A stretch of 7,866 nucleotides of DNA from an uncultured Catenibacterium sp. Lineage in GTDB: Bacteria; Bacillota_I; Bacilli_A; Erysipelotrichales; Coprobacillaceae. How positions within the stretch are numbered: position 1 is the first letter of the stretch; each line of letters begins with the position of its first letter. Position numbers and translations under genes: made by a program. The notes under the pieces are model-generated. The model made no database searches and was not told where the DNA came from. It saw only the letters and a program-made list of their open reading frames with translations. Where the stretch lies: positions 1-7,866 of the forward strand of contig CAAFPB010000029.1 of NCBI GenBank assembly GCA_900764725.1, written 5' to 3'. Of the stretch, positions 6,275 to 7,866 are shown piece by piece.

Positions 6275-7738
6275 ATGAAACTATTAAAGAAATTCGCAAG
6301 TTTCGTACTTGCATTCACAATGGTTATGGCTATTGCGATGCCATCAGTAGTAAAAGCAGAAAGTAATGGTTCTATTACTATTACAGGTGCTCAGTCTGGT
6401 CATACTTTTGAAGCATACCAGATCTTCGCAGGTGATTTGTCAGGTAGCACACTTTCAAACATTACTTGGGGTAGTGGTGTAACTGAAGCAGGTCAGACTG
6501 CATTAGGTAATGCTAATGACAAGGCCAAAACTTTAAATGAAGAAGCAGATGCAAAGACATTTGCAGATGAAGTAGCACAGTATTTAAGTGATACTAAAAC
6601 TGAAAGTGGTGCTTATACAAACGGAAATTATAAGATTAGTGGTTTAGCACCAGGTTATTACTTAGTTAAAGATAAAGGTCCAGTTACTGGAAATGATGCT
6701 TATACAAAGTTCATTTTAAAGGTTGTAGGTGAAAATGCTGAAGTTAAGGTAAAAATCAACACTCCAATTTCAGAAAAGAAAGTAATGGATATCTATGATC
6801 CTACAGGAGTAAAATCAGATTGGCAGGATTCTGCAGACTATGATATTGGTGATAAGGTACCATTCCAGTTAACAGGTACTGTTGCAGATGATTATAATGC
6901 ATATAAAGGTGCTTATCAGTTAGTATTCCATGATACTTTATCAGATGGTTTGACAGTTGATAAAAATTCATTTAATGTTTATAAGAACAATGATGAAACT
7001 CCTATTGATTCAAGTGAATATGAAATCAACTATGAATCTGAACAGAAATTCACTGTTACAATTAAGAATGTTAAAAATTTAGGGAATGATGTATTAAAAG
7101 TAAGAGTTGAATATAAAGCAGAATTAAATACAAATGCAGTCATTGGTGCTGCTGGTAACCCAAATAAAATGTATATGGAATTCTCTAATAACCCTAACAG
7201 TACTACAGGTACAGATAAAGGTCAGACACCAGAAGATAAGGTTATCGTATTTACATATAAGGTAGTTGTCAACAAAACTAATTCTGATGGTCAGGCATTA
7301 AAAGGTGCTGCCTTCAAATTAGAAAAAGTCACAAAAGATAGCAATGTTCTTGTAAAAGATTTTACTTTAGATAAAAATCTTGAATTAACAGTATTTGAAT
7401 TCACAGGTTTAGATGCAGGTGAATATATCCTTACAGAAACAGTCACTCCAGAAGGATACAACACTATGGATCCAATTACTTTTAGAATTTCTTCAGATCA
7501 TGATAAAAATAGTGATGATCCACAGTTAAATTCTTTAAAGAATCTATTAGAAAATGGTATTGAATTCACATCAAATGTAACTGAAGGATCACTTACTACA
7601 AATGTAGTGAACTATAAGGGGAATGAACTTCCAAGTACAGGTGGTATGGGTACTACAATCCTATATGCTGCTGGTGTAATCTTAATTCTTGCAGCAGGTG
7701 CATTCTTACTAATGCAGAAAAAAGCTGAAAATAAATAA
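6275..7738 (+). CDS. Major (backbone) pilin, LPSTG-anchored, isopeptide-forming fimbrial protein
   Basis: A 487-residue shaft subunit of a sortase-assembled pilus. A clear signal peptide ends at VKA|E (cleavage after Ala28). Domain 1 (about 32-162) begins ITITGAQSGHTFEAYQIF, a typical N-terminal fimbrial domain. Domain 2 (about 163-328) fits the isopeptide-forming fimbrial family: EKKV (167-170), DYDIGDKVPFQL (188-199), HDTLSDGLT (219-227) and MEFSNNPNS (301-309). Likely cross-link residues are Lys168 or Lys169 and Asn306 or Asn307. Domain 3 (about 326-447) is SpaA/CnaB-like, with Lys334 and Glu388 of TETVTPEGY. LPSTG is at 452-456, followed by a membrane helix and a short Lys-containing tail. 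The canonical YPKN pilin motif is absent; Lys158 or Lys160 in VKVKIN, just before domain 2, are candidates for the polymerising lysine. AAGGAGG lies 9 bases before the ATG. The putative pilin sortase begins 27 bases downstream. Confidence 0.93.
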   Translation: MKLLKKFASFVLAFTMVMAIAMPSVVKAESNGSITITGAQSGHTFEAYQIFAGDLSGSTLSNITWGSGVTEAGQTALGNANDKAKTLNEEADAKTFADEVAQYLSDTKTESGAYTNGNYKISGLAPGYYLVKDKGPVTGNDAYTKFILKVVGENAEVKVKINTPISEKKVMDIYDPTGVKSDWQDSADYDIGDKVPFQLTGTVADDYNAYKGAYQLVFHDTLSDGLTVDKNSFNVYKNNDETPIDSSEYEINYESEQKFTVTIKNVKNLGNDVLKVRVEYKAELNTNAVIGAAGNPNKMYMEFSNNPNSTTGTDKGQTPEDKVIVFTYKVVVNKTNSDGQALKGAAFKLEKVTKDSNVLVKDFTLDKNLELTVFEFTGLDAGEYILTETVTPEGYNTMDPITFRISSDHDKNSDDPQLNSLKNLLENGIEFTSNVTEGSLTTNVVNYKGNELPSTGGMGTTILYAAGVILILAAGAFLLMQKKAENK

Positions 7739-7765
7739 TTTAAAATAGAAGGGAGATGTTCTATA

Positions 7766-7866
7766 ATGAAAAAGAAGATAATCAATCTATTTATCGGAAT
7801 ACTTTTTATTGCAGGACTCTCCTTGCTTATTTATCCAAGCTTTAGTAATTATTGGAATCAAAGACA
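7766..7866 (+). CDS. Class C (pilin) sortase, N-terminal fragment cut by window end
   Basis: Translation from ATG at 7766 stays open to the window edge and gives 33 residues. They are a Lys-rich start (MKKKIIN), a membrane segment, and GLSLLIYPSFSNYWNQR. This short tyrosine-proline segment followed by an Asn-Tyr-Trp-Asn region is typical of the N terminus of pilin-polymerising class C sortases. The catalytic Cys and the lid lie outside the window, so the class is inferred from this segment and from position directly after a backbone pilin. GGGAG (7751-7755) is a ribosome site 10 bases upstream. The 27-base gap to the pilin gene without a terminator supports one operon. The enzyme would join pilins at their LPSTG motifs on the outer face of the membrane. 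Confidence 0.82.
   Translation, partial: MKKKIINLFIGILFIAGLSLLIYPSFSNYWNQR

Noticed and set aside
1..7866. CRISPR array, tRNA/rRNA gene, insertion sequence or prophage remnants
   Set aside because: No regular spaced repeats, RNA gene consensus, transposase-like frame or terminal repeats are visible in the window.

Overview
The window looks like a chromosomal piece of a low-GC Gram-positive bacterium (Bacillota). The DNA is visibly AT-rich, Shine-Dalgarno sites are strong (AAGGAGG, AAAGGAG), and both surface proteins end in an LPxTG sorting signal. Codon and protein style recall gut Erysipelotrichia (the Catenibacterium/Holdemanella/Coprobacillus neighbourhood). That placement is an impression, not a demonstration.

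Layout, all genes on the + strand. (1) 1-81: leader with a small dyad and a weak promoter candidate. (2) 82-795: an RpiR-family regulator with a TTG start and an SIS domain whose sugar-phosphate loops look degenerate. (3) 796-1079: a 284-base gene-free stretch rich in GTTACA motifs and bounded by an interrupted inverted repeat. (4) 1080-1574: a small type I signal peptidase-like protein in which the catalytic Lys position is Arg. (5) 1590-6203: a 1537-residue LPSTG-anchored multidomain adhesin, the likely tip or ancillary pilin. (6) 6275-7738: a 487-residue LPSTG-anchored major (backbone) pilin with isopeptide-forming domains. (7) 7766 to the window end: the first 33 residues of a protein that looks like a class C (pilin) sortase.

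Genes 4-7 form a sortase-assembled pilus operon of classic order: signal peptidase-like helper, large ancillary adhesin, backbone pilin, pilin sortase. The helper would assist export or processing of the pilins. The sortase would cut each LPSTG motif, polymerise the backbone through isopeptide bonds and attach the adhesin. Several Ig-like CnaA/CnaB-type domains probably carry internal Lys-Asn or Lys-Glu/Asp isopeptide cross-links. The regulator is a plausible but unproven controller of the operon.

The pilus system itself is a known kind. The less ordinary points are the Arg-for-Lys signal peptidase, a roughly 110-residue domain inserted in the last CnaB repeat of the adhesin, the lack of a canonical YPKN pilin motif, and the repeat-bounded control region.
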